The notes under the pieces are model-generated. The model was given only the letters and a program-made list of their open reading frames with translations. It searched no databases and was not told the origin of the DNA. This document shows positions 1 to 9,094 of a DNA stretch of 64,000 nucleotides, piece by piece; position 1 is the first letter of the stretch, and every line of letters starts with the position of its first letter. This stretch comes from Gemmobacter sp. GTDB lineage: Bacteria; Pseudomonadota; Alphaproteobacteria; Rhodobacterales; Rhodobacteraceae. Location of the stretch: assembly GCF_034676705.1 (NCBI RefSeq), contig NZ_JAUCBS010000002.1:542015-606014 (forward strand), in the 5' to 3' direction. The translations under genes were made by a program, and so were the position numbers.

Positions 1-114
1 CGGCGGGATGCGGGCGATCAGCGCCACCAGATCCTCCATGCGCGAAGGGGCCAGCGCGAACGCCAGCCCCTCCACCACAAGCATCAGTCCGATGGCCAGA
101 ACGGCCAGCATCAT
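1..114 (-). CDS. DUF2065 family small membrane protein (C-terminus outside window)
   Basis: The 38 visible residues begin MMLAVLAIGLMLVVEGLAFA and end at the window edge. A hydrophobic N-terminal segment is followed by APSRMEDLVALIARIP, which fits the DUF2065 (YjeT-like) proteins of about 60 residues with two membrane helices. The ATG overlaps the hflC stop in an ATGA, so it is the third gene of an hflK-hflC-DUF2065 operon, a common order in alphaproteobacteria. Its function is not known; co-transcription suggests a role around the HflKC/FtsH membrane protease. Confidence 0.8.
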   Translation of the reverse strand, partial: MMLAVLAIGLMLVVEGLAFALAPSRMEDLVALIARIPP

Positions 115-995
115 TCCTGTGCCGCCTGCGCCGGGCGATCCGACCGCAGGTATTCGAAGAACGTGCTGTCGGGCTTCATCACGATCGACGAGGTGCCGGC
201 CTGCAACGACCGTTCATACGCGGTCAGCGAGCGGGTAAAGGCAAAGAACTCGGGATCGCGGCCAAAGGCCTGGGCATAGATGCTGTTGCGTTCGGCATCG
301 GCTTCACCGCGGATCACCTCGGCCTGGCGGCGGGCGTCCGACGTCAGCTCGATCACGGTGCGGTCGGCGGCGGCGCGGACGCGCTGCGCGGCCTCCTCGC
401 CCCGGGCGCGTTCGTCGGCGGCCTCACGTTCGCGTTCCGCCCGCATCCGGGCATAGGTGGCGGCCAGGTTCTGTTCCGGCAGGTCGGTCCGGGTCAGCCG
501 CACGTCCACCACATCGACGCCCAGCGACAGCGCCTGCTGACGCGCATTGTCGCGGATCTGGTTCATCAGCGCGGTGCGATCCTCGGACAGGACGCGGTTC
601 GATGGCACACCGCCCAGAACCTCGCGGATGGCGGCGGTGATGATCCGCTCCAGCCGCACCTGCGCGGTATCCTCGCCACCGGCGCCCACCGCCTCGCGGA
701 AGTCGACCAGATTGACGATGCGCCAGCGGGCAAAGGCATCGACGACCAGACGGCGGTCATCGGCCGGCGTCACCTCCAGAGGCTGGGTTTGCAGGCCGAG
801 GATGCGGTCCTCATAGGTCACGACCTCCTGGATCAGGGGCACCTTGAAGCCCAGGCCGGGGGTTTCCTTGACCTGTTTCACCTGGCCGAATTGCAGCACC
901 AGCGCCTTTTCGCGTTCATCGACGATGAAAAGCGACGACAGGACGGCAGCCACGATCACCGCAAGGATCGGCAGTATCAGCGCGGAACGGTTCAT
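111..995 (-). CDS. hflC: HflC, FtsH protease modulator
   Basis: This 294-residue SPFH/prohibitin protein has one N-terminal membrane segment (about residues 6-24), an SPFH domain (residues 25-180 with EKALVLQFGQV), and a charged Ala/Arg/Glu-rich coiled coil (about 185-245). In the known system HflC and HflK form a large periplasm-facing assembly around the membrane AAA protease FtsH and restrain its activity on membrane proteins. Its ATG overlaps the end of hflK by 4 bp, which supports translational coupling. Length and architecture are normal for the family. Confidence 0.95.
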   Translation of the reverse strand: MNRSALILPILAVIVAAVLSSLFIVDEREKALVLQFGQVKQVKETPGLGFKVPLIQEVVTYEDRILGLQTQPLEVTPADDRRLVVDAFARWRIVNLVDFREAVGAGGEDTAQVRLERIITAAIREVLGGVPSNRVLSEDRTALMNQIRDNARQQALSLGVDVVDVRLTRTDLPEQNLAATYARMRAEREREAADERARGEEAAQRVRAAADRTVIELTSDARRQAEVIRGEADAERNSIYAQAFGRDPEFFAFTRSLTAYERSLQAGTSSIVMKPDSTFFEYLRSDRPAQAAQE

Positions 996-2131
996 TGGCC
1001 AGCCCCCCGGTTCAGTTCGTTCAGCGGCAGATAGGGCACCACGCCCTGCGCCCCCTCGCCCGATACGCCATCCAGGATGACCTTGTTCATGTCACCCAGC
1101 ACCTTTTCCATCGTTTCCAGATACATCCGGCGACGGGTCACGTCGGGCGCCTTGACGTATTCGTCATAGACGGCGTTGAAGCGGCTTGCCTCGCCCTGGG
1201 CGGCGTTCACCACCTGGGCGCGGTAGCCTTCGGCCTGTTCCATCAGGCGTGCCGCCTCGCCCCGTGCACCGGCGGTCACGGTGTTGGCATAGGCATCAGC
1301 CTCTTTCTCCAGCCGGTCGCGTTCCTGCTGGGCGGCCTGCACCTCGCGGAAGCTGTCGATCACGTCGCGCGGCGGGTCGGCACGGTCAAAGTTGATGCGG
1401 ACCACGTTGATGCCGGCCTGATAGCTGTCCAGCGTGCCCTGCACCGCAGCACGCAGATCGGCGGCGATGACGCCCCGGTCACGGTTCAGGATCGGCGCCA
1501 GTTCCGACCGCGCGATGATGTCGCGCATGGCGGATTCCGACACGGCACGGATCGTCTCGGTCGGGTCTTTCAGGTTGAACAGAAAGCCCGACGGATCGGA
1601 CACGTTCCAGACCACCTGGAATTCGATATCCACGATGTTCTGGTCGCGGGTCAACATCAGGCCGGTGTCCATGGCGCCCAGGCGGCCGGTGCCGATATCG
1701 GTCACCCGCTCGCCCGTCACCTGCACGATTTCCGCCGTGACCAGCGGCCAGGGCGCAAAGTTCAGGCCCGGGTTGCCGATGCCGCGAAACTCGCCCAGGA
1801 ACAGTTCTACCGAACGTTCTTCGGGACGGACGGTGTAGAACGAGGCCATGCCCCAAAGGCCCGCCGCGACCAGCAGGCCCAGCAACACCCCCCCGCGCGA
1901 GAACAGGGGCGAGGGCGTGCGCCCCGGCCCGCCGGTGCCCCGGCCGCCGCCCTGACCGCCGCGCCCGCCCATCAGCACACGCAACTGTTCCTGGCCCTTC
2001 TTCATCAACTCGTCGATTTCCGGGATCTGCGGACCGTCCGGGCCCTTGCGCCCGCCACCGCCGTTCTGGCCCCGGTTGTCGCCGCCTCCGCCGCCGGAGC
2101 CGCCGCCCCAAGGTCCTCCGCTTCCCGCCAT
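992..2131 (-). CDS. hflK: HflK, FtsH protease modulator
   Basis: This 379-residue partner of HflC starts with a Gly-rich, disordered N-terminus (residues 1-70, repeated GGG/GGGG runs), followed by one membrane helix near residues 80-100, an SPFH domain and a Glu/Ala-rich coiled coil (about 255-310). The Gly-rich head is typical of HflK and separates it from HflC. It is the first gene of the operon; an AAGGGA ribosome site precedes the ATG. The 56-bp gap to gor upstream may contain its promoter, or gor may read through into it. Confidence 0.95.
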   Translation of the reverse strand: MAGSGGPWGGGSGGGGGDNRGQNGGGGRKGPDGPQIPEIDELMKKGQEQLRVLMGGRGGQGGGRGTGGPGRTPSPLFSRGGVLLGLLVAAGLWGMASFYTVRPEERSVELFLGEFRGIGNPGLNFAPWPLVTAEIVQVTGERVTDIGTGRLGAMDTGLMLTRDQNIVDIEFQVVWNVSDPSGFLFNLKDPTETIRAVSESAMRDIIARSELAPILNRDRGVIAADLRAAVQGTLDSYQAGINVVRINFDRADPPRDVIDSFREVQAAQQERDRLEKEADAYANTVTAGARGEAARLMEQAEGYRAQVVNAAQGEASRFNAVYDEYVKAPDVTRRRMYLETMEKVLGDMNKVILDGVSGEGAQGVVPYLPLNELNRGAGQ

Positions 2132-2187
2132 GGGTGTTGTCCCTTTTTACAAACGTTTCGGTCTAACTGGTCATTCCGGCGCGAAAA

Positions 2188-3555
2188 TCAAGCGTTTCCG
2201 ACCCTGCGCACCGGGGATTTCATCGTAACCAGTTCTTCGGCAATCGTCGGATGAACCGCAACGGTGCGGTCGAAATCCTCTTTGGTGGCGCCCATCTTGA
2301 TCGCAATGGCCGCCAGCTGGATCATCTCGCCCGCCCCGGGGGCGACGATGTGGCATCCCAGCACCCTGCGGGTGGCCTGGCTGACGACCAGCTTGAACAG
2401 CGCACGATCCTGCCGCCCGGCGAACAGCGTCTGCATGGGGCGGAAGGTGGCCACATAGACCTCGATCGGTTCCTGCGCTGCTGCCGCCGCCTCGGTCAGG
2501 CCCACGGTGCCCAGTTCCGGCTGGGTGAACACGGCCGAGGCAACCAGTTCATGGTCGGCCTTGCGGACCTGCCCCTTGAACACGGTATCGGCAAAGGCAT
2601 GTCCTTCGCGGATCGCCACCGGGGTCAGGGCGATGCGGTCGGTCACGTCGCCCACGGCATAGATCGAGGGCACGGCGGTCTGGCTGTAGTCATCCACCAG
2701 CACCTCGCCGTTGCTGCCCAGCCCGATGCCCAGGGCGCCAAGCCCCAGCCCGTCGGTGTTCGGCTTGCGCCCCGTGGCATACAGCACGGCGTCATAGGTG
2801 CCGCCGGCCCCGCCGGTGGCCGTGGCGCGGATGCCGTCTGCCGTGCGCTCCAGCGCGGTGATGTCGCTGTGGCAGTGAATGTCGATCCCGCGCGCCGTCA
2901 TGGCGTCGGCGACATGGCCGCGCGCCTCGTCATCGAACCCGCGCAAGACCTGTTCGCCGCGATAGGCCAGCGTTACCTGCACCCCCAGCCCATGCAGGAT
3001 GCAGGCGAATTCGCAGGCAATGAACCCGCCCCCCACGATCAGCACCGATGCGGGCAGCGCGTCCAGCAGGAACACGTCGTTCGAGGTCAGCGCCAGATCC
3101 GCGCCGGGGATCTGCGGCACGAACGGCCGCCCGCCGGTGGCGATCAGGATATGCTTTGCCGTGATCCGCTGCCCGTCGGCCAGCCGCACCGTATGGGCAT
3201 CTTCCACCACCGCGCGCGACGGGTGAATGGTGACGCCCGCGTTCACCAGCCCGCTGCGATAGGCGTTTTCCAGCCGGATCAATTCCTTGTCCAGCGCGGT
3301 GCGAAAGGCGGGCCAGCTGAAATCGCCCCCCGTCACATCCCAGCCATAGGCGCGGGCATCCTCGATCTGGGCGGGAAAGGCGCTGGCATAGACCATCAGC
3401 TTCTTGGGCACACAGCCGCGGATCACGCAGGTGCCGCCCATGCGGTATTCCTCGGCCAGCGCGACGCGGGCGCCCCCTTCGGACGCCGCGATACGCGCGG
3501 CGCGCACTCCGCCCGAACCGCCCCCGATGACGAACAGGTCCACGTCGAAAGTCAT
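2188..3555 (-). CDS. gor: Glutathione-disulfide reductase
   Basis: This 455-residue class I pyridine nucleotide-disulfide oxidoreductase reduces glutathione disulfide with NADPH. The FAD-binding GGGSGGVRAA lies at about residues 10-20, the redox-active disulfide is in GGTCVIRGCVPKK (about 40-52), an NAD(P) GGGFIA motif is near 175, and the C-terminal HPTIAEE gives the His-Glu pair. The reading frame is open further upstream, but the ATG at 3555 is chosen because GGGAGG sits just before it and the N-terminus MTFDVDLFVIGGG matches the family. Lipoamide dehydrogenase is unlikely given the GCVPKK signature. Confidence 0.93.
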   Translation of the reverse strand: MTFDVDLFVIGGGSGGVRAARIAASEGGARVALAEEYRMGGTCVIRGCVPKKLMVYASAFPAQIEDARAYGWDVTGGDFSWPAFRTALDKELIRLENAYRSGLVNAGVTIHPSRAVVEDAHTVRLADGQRITAKHILIATGGRPFVPQIPGADLALTSNDVFLLDALPASVLIVGGGFIACEFACILHGLGVQVTLAYRGEQVLRGFDDEARGHVADAMTARGIDIHCHSDITALERTADGIRATATGGAGGTYDAVLYATGRKPNTDGLGLGALGIGLGSNGEVLVDDYSQTAVPSIYAVGDVTDRIALTPVAIREGHAFADTVFKGQVRKADHELVASAVFTQPELGTVGLTEAAAAAQEPIEVYVATFRPMQTLFAGRQDRALFKLVVSQATRRVLGCHIVAPGAGEMIQLAAIAIKMGATKEDFDRTVAVHPTIAEELVTMKSPVRRVGNA

Positions 3556-3607
3556 GCAGCCTCCCTGCGGCCGATGCCGCGAGCCTTGGCGCGGCCGGGG
3601 CCGCTGG

Positions 3608-4390
3608 TCAGTCGGTGCCGAACACGTTGTCGGTCTCGGCAAACTCCACCGTCTCGTGCAGGACGGTGCCGGCGTTGATGTCGCGCACATCGACGCGCCC
3701 GTCGCCATGCCCCACGATCACCACATCGCAGATGTCGATGAACAGACCGTTTTCCACCACGCCGGGGATCTGGTTCATCACCAGCGACAACTGGCGCGCA
3801 TTGTCGATGCGCCCCAGATGCAGATCCAGGATATAGTTCCCTTCGTCGGTCACGAAAGGCCGGTCGCCGTTCATCCGCAGCGTCACGTCGCGGCCCATCA
3901 CGTCCAGGCTGCCCAGGGTTTCGGTCACCAGGGACCGGGTGGTCTGCCAGCCAAAGGGGATCACCTCGACCGGCAGGGGAAAGGCGCCCAGATGCGCCAC
4001 TTCCTTGGCGGCATCGGCAATCACGATCATCTGGTCCGACGCGGTGGCCACGATCTTTTCCTGCAACAGCGCGCCGCCGCCGCCCTTGATCAGGCACAGG
4101 TTGGCGTCGAATTCATCGGCGCCGTCGATGGTCAGGTCCAGCCACTTTGCCGCGTCCAGCGAGGTGACGGGGATCCCCAGTTGCCGCGCCAGATCGGCCG
4201 TGCGGGTGGATGTGGGCACGCCGGTCACCCGCAGCCCTTCCTTTTGCACCCGTTCCGCCAGGCAACGCACCATCCAGGCCGCCGTGGATCCGGTGCCAAG
4301 ACCCAGCCGCATCCCGTCCTCGACAAAACCAACGGCACGGCGGGCGGCCACGAACTTGGCCTTGTCGATGGGGGAAAGGTCGGCGGGCAT
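3608..4390 (-). CDS. rpiA: Ribose-5-phosphate isomerase A
   Basis: This 260-residue enzyme interconverts ribose 5-phosphate and ribulose 5-phosphate in the pentose phosphate pathway. The family motifs are present in order: GLGTGSTA (phosphate loop, about residues 28-35), DGADEFD (about 85-91) and KGGGGALLQEK (about 96-106). The ATG at 4390 with a GGAGA site is preferred over in-frame upstream starts because the protein then begins close to the usual position. It lies 52 bp before gor on the same strand, so the two may be co-transcribed and share an NADPH-related context. Confidence 0.93.
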   Translation of the reverse strand: MPADLSPIDKAKFVAARRAVGFVEDGMRLGLGTGSTAAWMVRCLAERVQKEGLRVTGVPTSTRTADLARQLGIPVTSLDAAKWLDLTIDGADEFDANLCLIKGGGGALLQEKIVATASDQMIVIADAAKEVAHLGAFPLPVEVIPFGWQTTRSLVTETLGSLDVMGRDVTLRMNGDRPFVTDEGNYILDLHLGRIDNARQLSLVMNQIPGVVENGLFIDICDVVIVGHGDGRVDVRDINAGTVLHETVEFAETDNVFGTD

Positions 4391-4502
4391 GGCGCGATCT
4401 CCGGTCAGGGTCGCGCCGGTTATAGGCAATGCCCGGCCTGCGTGCGAGGGGGAATCGCCGCCCTGCGGCATAGGGCGGGGGCAGGCCCCGCCCCGGCCAG
4501 TG

Positions 4503-5138
4503 TCAGATCGCCTTCAGGTCGTTGACCAGCGCGCCGATATCGCCGCGGCGCTTGTCCAGCATGGACCCGATCTCGGTCCGCTCGGCCGCCAGCATGTTGA
4601 CGCCCTCGATGATGATATTGAAGAACTGCTGCTTGCCGGAACGGTCCGACACATGCCAGCGCAGGTCGAACGGCGATTGCCCGCGCAGCTTGGCCACCGA
4701 GACGACCTCGTAGTAGCTTTTCAGCGGCTGGGCGCCCGTCACCTCGATCTGGCCGCCGATGAATTCGCGGAACCGGCGACCATATTTGCGCGCGATGTAG
4801 CCGCGGAACGCCTCGGTAAAGGCGGACAGCTGCGCCGGGCTGATCGACCGCGCCGCCGGGCCAAGCGCCGAACGGGCGATCGTCGGCACATCGGCATAAC
4901 GGGTAAAGATCCCCTCGAAATCCTTCAGCATCGCGGCTTCGGACTTGCCCGAGTTGATGGTGGCATTCACTTCGCCAACGGCGCGGTCGATCAGGCTGCG
5001 CGCCTGATCCACGGTGAACGCCATCACCGGCGCCCCCGTCAGCAGCAGCCCCGCATAGACGGCGCCGCCTGCCAGCAGCGCACGGCGCCGCGGGTCAGTT
5101 GCCGTCAGGGTCTGCATACGGGTCGATGAACGCGTCAT
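4503..5138 (-). CDS. mlaC: MlaC-family phospholipid-binding periplasmic protein
   Basis: This 211-residue protein has a twin-Arg-containing N-terminus followed by a hydrophobic signal segment (ALLAGGAVYAGLLLTGAP) and then an MlaC/Ttg2D domain. MlaC carries phospholipids across the periplasm between the outer-membrane MlaA complex and the inner-membrane MlaFEDB ABC transporter. The start at 5138 is set by an AGGAGG site 6-7 bp upstream and lies inside the end of mlaA (44-bp overlap). The inner-membrane mlaFED genes are not in the window. Confidence 0.85.
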   Translation of the reverse strand: MTRSSTRMQTLTATDPRRRALLAGGAVYAGLLLTGAPVMAFTVDQARSLIDRAVGEVNATINSGKSEAAMLKDFEGIFTRYADVPTIARSALGPAARSISPAQLSAFTEAFRGYIARKYGRRFREFIGGQIEVTGAQPLKSYYEVVSVAKLRGQSPFDLRWHVSDRSGKQQFFNIIIEGVNMLAAERTEIGSMLDKRRGDIGALVNDLKAI

Positions 5139-5844
5139 CGGCAACCTCCTGTCCCAGTTCAAAGCGGCGGTTCTGCAGGTACAGAAGCCGCGTCTGGGCA
5201 TAACTATCGGCACTTTCGTGCAGGATCGAGTCCACCGTGTCGCCGAAACGCGCACGATCAACCAGTTTTGAGCCAAGGTTGATGCCGGTGGCCCAGCGAC
5301 CTTCGCGCGATGGCAGGACATGGCCGACCGGATCGGTCACCGTATCCACCAGCAGACCCAGCGCATCGCGTTCGGTCGACGGGCCGGCGACCGGCAACAT
5401 GATGAAGCCGCCTTCGCCGGCGCCCCAGGTATGCAGCGTGCCGCCGAAATCGGCCTCACGCTCGGTCAGGCCCATGGCCCCGGCGGGGTCGAAGATGCCG
5501 CCGATGCCCAGCGTGGTGTTCAGCGCGAACCGCCAGGTGTTGTGGACCGCATCCTCGGCCTTGCCTTGCAGGATCTTGTTCAGGATGATCGACGGCATCG
5601 ACAGGTTGTCGGCCACATTGGTGACCGCCGTGCCCACCGGGCTTCTGGCCACCGGCGCGATGCCGCGTGCGACCGGTCGGATCAGCCCGCGGTCCAGCGC
5701 CTGGTTGAAGGCATGCACCTTGCGGTTGGCAGATTCGTAAGGATCGGCATCCGATACTGGCGGTGCCGCACAGGCAGCCAGCAGCGACAGCCCGAGAATC
5801 GGCACAGCAAGACGGGAGAGGCGGGGACGACAGCAAAAAAACAA
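5095..5844 (-). CDS. mlaA: MlaA/VacJ outer-membrane lipoprotein
   Basis: This 249-residue lipoprotein has a signal peptide with lipobox LSLLAAC (Cys near residue 25), followed by the VacJ domain beginning DADPYESANRKVHAFNQALD. MlaA sits in the outer membrane and removes mislocalised phospholipids from the outer leaflet, passing them to MlaC. The fused gene order mlaA-mlaC with a 44-bp overlap matches many alphaproteobacteria. Length is normal. Confidence 0.9.
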   Translation of the reverse strand: MFFCCRPRLSRLAVPILGLSLLAACAAPPVSDADPYESANRKVHAFNQALDRGLIRPVARGIAPVARSPVGTAVTNVADNLSMPSIILNKILQGKAEDAVHNTWRFALNTTLGIGGIFDPAGAMGLTEREADFGGTLHTWGAGEGGFIMLPVAGPSTERDALGLLVDTVTDPVGHVLPSREGRWATGINLGSKLVDRARFGDTVDSILHESADSYAQTRLLYLQNRRFELGQEVADDAFIDPYADPDGN

Positions 5845-6032
5845 TGGAAAACCTGCGGTTCACTTCCTATGGTCGGCACCAGCACAGCACACCCCCCGGG
5901 GCTGCCCAGCGGGACGAGGATTATCAGGCCGGGCGGCAGAGGCAACGCCCCGGTGAATATTTTTGAACTCAGGCCGTTTTCCGCCGCAGGGAAACCTGCA
6001 AGAATGGCGCAAAGAGCACGAAAGATCATGCA
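5845..6032. promoter_or_regulatory. Divergent intergenic region between mlaA and secretion genes
   Basis: These 188 bp separate mlaA (minus) from the type I secretion operon (plus) and must hold promoters for both directions. The stretch before 6033 is AT-richer than its surroundings (gaatatttttgaactc near 5955). I see no clear operator or hairpin. Confidence 0.4.
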
Positions 6033-7769
6033 ATGAGCACCCCTGAAACCGCCCGCGGCCGCGCCGAGCTTCGCGCCGCCCGCGCCGAGAACCGAAAACT
6101 CTTCTGGGCGGTGTTCCTGTTCAGCGCCCTGGTCAACGTGCTGATGCTGACGGGCCCCATCTACATGTTGCAGGTCTATGACCGCGTGCTGGGATCGCAT
6201 TCCGAACCCACGCTGGTCGCGCTGACCGCGCTGATCGTGTTCCTGTTCCTGGCCATGGGCCTGCTGGACCATGCCCGCTCGCGCATCGCCTCGCGCATCG
6301 GGGCGCGGTTCATGGACCGGCTGGATCGCCGCGTCTTTGCCGCCGCCGTGCGCATGTCGGCGGTCGCGCCCAACGAACCCACTGCCCAGGCCGCGCAACG
6401 CGATCTGGAATCGGTGCAGCGGCTGCTGGTCTCGCCCGTGCTGATGGCGATGTTCGACCTGCCCTGGACCCCGGTCTTTCTGGTTGCCATCTTCATGTTC
6501 CACCCGATGCTGGGCTGGCTGGCCATCGTGGGCGGCGGCATCCTGATTGCCGTCACGCTGCTGAACCAGTCCATGACCAAGCGCCCGACGGCCGAGGCGA
6601 ACGGCACCACCGCCGCCGCCGAACGCCTGTCGGAACAGATCAAGGCCGAATCGGAACTGATCCAGAGCCTTGGCATGCGCGGCGCCGCCTTCACCCGCTG
6701 GTCCCGCGCGCGTGAGGCGCAGACGGCCGCCGTGATGAAGGCATCGGATCTGACCGGCGGCTTCAGCGCCGCCACCAAGACCTTCCGGCTGTTCCTGCAA
6801 TCAGCCATGCTGGGCTTGGGCGCCTGGCTGGTGTTGCGCGGGGAAATGACCCCGGGCGCCATGATCGCCGGGTCCATCCTGCTGGGCCGGGCGCTGGCGC
6901 CGATCGAAATGGCGGTCGGCCAATGGGCCGTCGTCCAGCGCGCGCAAGAGGGGTGGGACCGCCTGGCAACCCTGCTGTCGCGCGTGCCCGTGGAACCCGA
7001 GATGACCGCCCTGCCCCGCCCCCGCGCCATCCTGGAGGCGCAAGGCATCTCTGTCGCCCCGCCCGGCGAACATGCGGCCGTGATCAAGGGCGTCTCGTTC
7101 CGGCTGGATCAGGGGCAGGCCATGGGGGTGATCGGGCCGTCGGGTGCCGGAAAATCCACCCTGGCCCGCGCGATCTGCGGCGTCTGGCGCCCCGGCGCCG
7201 GCAAGATCCGGCTGGATGGCGCCGCGCTGGACCAGTTCGATCCCGATACGCTGGGCAGCTATATCGGCTATCTGCCTCAACGGATTTCGCTGTTCGACGG
7301 CACGATTGCCGAAAACATCGCCCGCCTGTCGGCCAACCCCAACGCCGAAGCCGTGGTGAAGGCCGCGCAAAAGGCCGCCGCGCACGAGATGATCCTGCAA
7401 TTCCCGCAAGGCTATGACACCAAGGTTTCCGCCATTGGCGGCCGGTTGTCGGGCGGGCAGTTGCAGCGCATCGGGTTGGCCCGCGCCATGTATGGCGACC
7501 CTGTCATCCTGGTGCTGGACGAACCGAACTCGAACCTCGACAACGAAGGGTCGATGGCGCTGAACACTGCGATCCGCACCATGAAATCCGAGGGCAAGGC
7601 CGTGATCATCATGGCGCACCGCCCGGCCGCGATTCAGGAATGCGATGTGCTGCTGGTGCTGGAAAACGGCGTCCGCACCGCCTTTGGCCCGCGCGACACG
7701 GTGCTGCGCGAGATGGTCAAGAACCATACCGAAATCATCCGCTCTGCCGGGCCGGGAGGCGTGTCGTGA
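6033..7769 (+). CDS. Type I secretion ABC transporter (permease-ATPase, PrtD-like)
   Basis: This 578-residue exporter half-transporter has a membrane domain (about residues 20-310, several hydrophobic helices) and an ATPase domain with Walker A GPSGAGKST (about 368), signature LSGGQLQRIGLARA (about 472) and Walker B VILVLDEPN. It has no N-terminal C39 peptidase domain, which fits the PrtD class that exports RTX-type proteins without leader cleavage. It overlaps the HlyD gene by 4 bp. No secreted substrate and no TolC gene is visible nearby, so the cargo is unknown. Confidence 0.88.
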   Translation: MSTPETARGRAELRAARAENRKLFWAVFLFSALVNVLMLTGPIYMLQVYDRVLGSHSEPTLVALTALIVFLFLAMGLLDHARSRIASRIGARFMDRLDRRVFAAAVRMSAVAPNEPTAQAAQRDLESVQRLLVSPVLMAMFDLPWTPVFLVAIFMFHPMLGWLAIVGGGILIAVTLLNQSMTKRPTAEANGTTAAAERLSEQIKAESELIQSLGMRGAAFTRWSRAREAQTAAVMKASDLTGGFSAATKTFRLFLQSAMLGLGAWLVLRGEMTPGAMIAGSILLGRALAPIEMAVGQWAVVQRAQEGWDRLATLLSRVPVEPEMTALPRPRAILEAQGISVAPPGEHAAVIKGVSFRLDQGQAMGVIGPSGAGKSTLARAICGVWRPGAGKIRLDGAALDQFDPDTLGSYIGYLPQRISLFDGTIAENIARLSANPNAEAVVKAAQKAAAHEMILQFPQGYDTKVSAIGGRLSGGQLQRIGLARAMYGDPVILVLDEPNSNLDNEGSMALNTAIRTMKSEGKAVIIMAHRPAAIQECDVLLVLENGVRTAFGPRDTVLREMVKNHTEIIRSAGPGGVS

Positions 7770-9073
7770 CCCAATCCGAAAAAACCAAATGGTCGGTCGC
7801 CCGGCCGATGGCGCTTGGCCTGATCACCACGGCGGTGCTGCTGGTGGGCACGGTCGGCTGGGGCATGATGACCACGATCACCGGCGCCGTCGTCACCTCG
7901 GGACAGATCGAGGTCGATCAGAACCGCCAGATCGTCCAGCATGCCGATGGCGGCACGGTGCAGGAAATCCGCATCACCGACGGCGCCTTTGTGCAGGCGG
8001 GCGATGTGCTGATGGTGCTGGACGGCACGCTGCTGCAATCGGAACTGACCATCGTCGAGACGCAGTTCTTCGAAATCCTCGCCCGCCGCGGCCGGCTGGA
8101 GGCAGAGCTGAACGATGCCACCAAGATCACCTTTCCTGCCGAACTGGTGGAAATCTCGGGCAGCAGCACCGATGTCGCCGCCCTGATGGCCGGCCAGCAG
8201 CGCCTGTTCGAGGCGCGGTCCGAAACGCTGACCAAACAGCTGGACCAGCTGGAAAAACGCAAGGAACAGACCGCCAGCCTGATCGAGGGCATCGACGCCC
8301 AGCGCGAGGCGCTGACGATCCAGCTGCGCCTGATCGCGGACGAGCTGTCCAGCCAGCGCCAGCTGCTGGACAAGGGCCTGGCCCAGGTCAGCCGCGTACT
8401 GGCGCTGGAACGCGAGGAAGCGCGCCTTGTCGGCCAGGTCGGCGAACTGACGGCGAACCGCGCCCAGTCCGAAGGCCGCATCACGGAAACGGAAATCGAG
8501 ATCCTGCGCCTGTCCTCGGCCCGCCGGGAAGAGGCCAGCACCCAGCTGCGCGATATCGGCTATCGCGAACTGGAACTGGCCGAACGCCGCCGCGCGCTGC
8601 ACGAACGGCTGGCCCGGCTGGATATCCGGGCGCCGGTGTCGGGCATCGTGCTGGGGCTGCGGGTAACGACGCCGCGCGCGGTGATCCGGGCAGCCGATCC
8701 GGTGATGTACATCATCCCGCAGGACCGCCCGCTGGTCATTGCCACCCGCGTGCCGACCGTGCATGTCGATCAGGTCCGCCCGGGGCAAGAGGCCAAGGTG
8801 GTGTTTTCCGCCTTTTCCATGCGCACCACGCCCGAGGTGTTCGGCACCGTCACCCGCGTATCCGCAGACGTGCTGGTCGACGAGGCCACGCAGGCGCCCT
8901 ATTACCGCGCGGAAATCGAGCTGAACCCGGGCGAGATGCAGAAACTGGGCGATGTGAAGCTGATCCCCGGCATGCCGGTCGAGGCTTTCATCCGCACCGA
9001 TGAACGCACCCCGGTGCAGTTCCTGACCAAACCCTTCACCGACTATTTCAACCGTGCCTTCCGCGAAAGCTGA
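7766..9073 (+). CDS. HlyD-family membrane fusion protein of type I secretion
   Basis: This 435-residue periplasmic adaptor has one N-terminal membrane helix (about residues 15-40), a biotinyl-lipoyl half, a long Gln/Leu/Glu/Arg-rich coiled coil (about 90-290), the second lipoyl half (LDIRAPVSGIVLGL) and a beta-barrel C-terminus. It links the ABC exporter to an outer-membrane channel. The start is the GTG at 7766, in a GTGA overlap with the ABC gene and 5-6 bp after GGGAGG; an open frame extends upstream but is antisense to nothing conserved. Confidence 0.88.
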   Translation: MTQSEKTKWSVARPMALGLITTAVLLVGTVGWGMMTTITGAVVTSGQIEVDQNRQIVQHADGGTVQEIRITDGAFVQAGDVLMVLDGTLLQSELTIVETQFFEILARRGRLEAELNDATKITFPAELVEISGSSTDVAALMAGQQRLFEARSETLTKQLDQLEKRKEQTASLIEGIDAQREALTIQLRLIADELSSQRQLLDKGLAQVSRVLALEREEARLVGQVGELTANRAQSEGRITETEIEILRLSSARREEASTQLRDIGYRELELAERRRALHERLARLDIRAPVSGIVLGLRVTTPRAVIRAADPVMYIIPQDRPLVIATRVPTVHVDQVRPGQEAKVVFSAFSMRTTPEVFGTVTRVSADVLVDEATQAPYYRAEIELNPGEMQKLGDVKLIPGMPVEAFIRTDERTPVQFLTKPFTDYFNRAFRES

Positions 9074-9094
9074 CGGCCCGAGGGAGACTGCGAC

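Noticed and set aside
995..2254. Long plus-strand open frame of 419 codons over hflK
   Set aside because: It is the high-GC antisense shadow of a well-conserved gene, lacks any known motif, and the hflK frame is clearly real.
2251..3678. Plus-strand frame of 475 codons over gor
   Set aside because: Shadow of the glutathione reductase gene; no ribosome site and a composition typical for antisense frames at this GC content.
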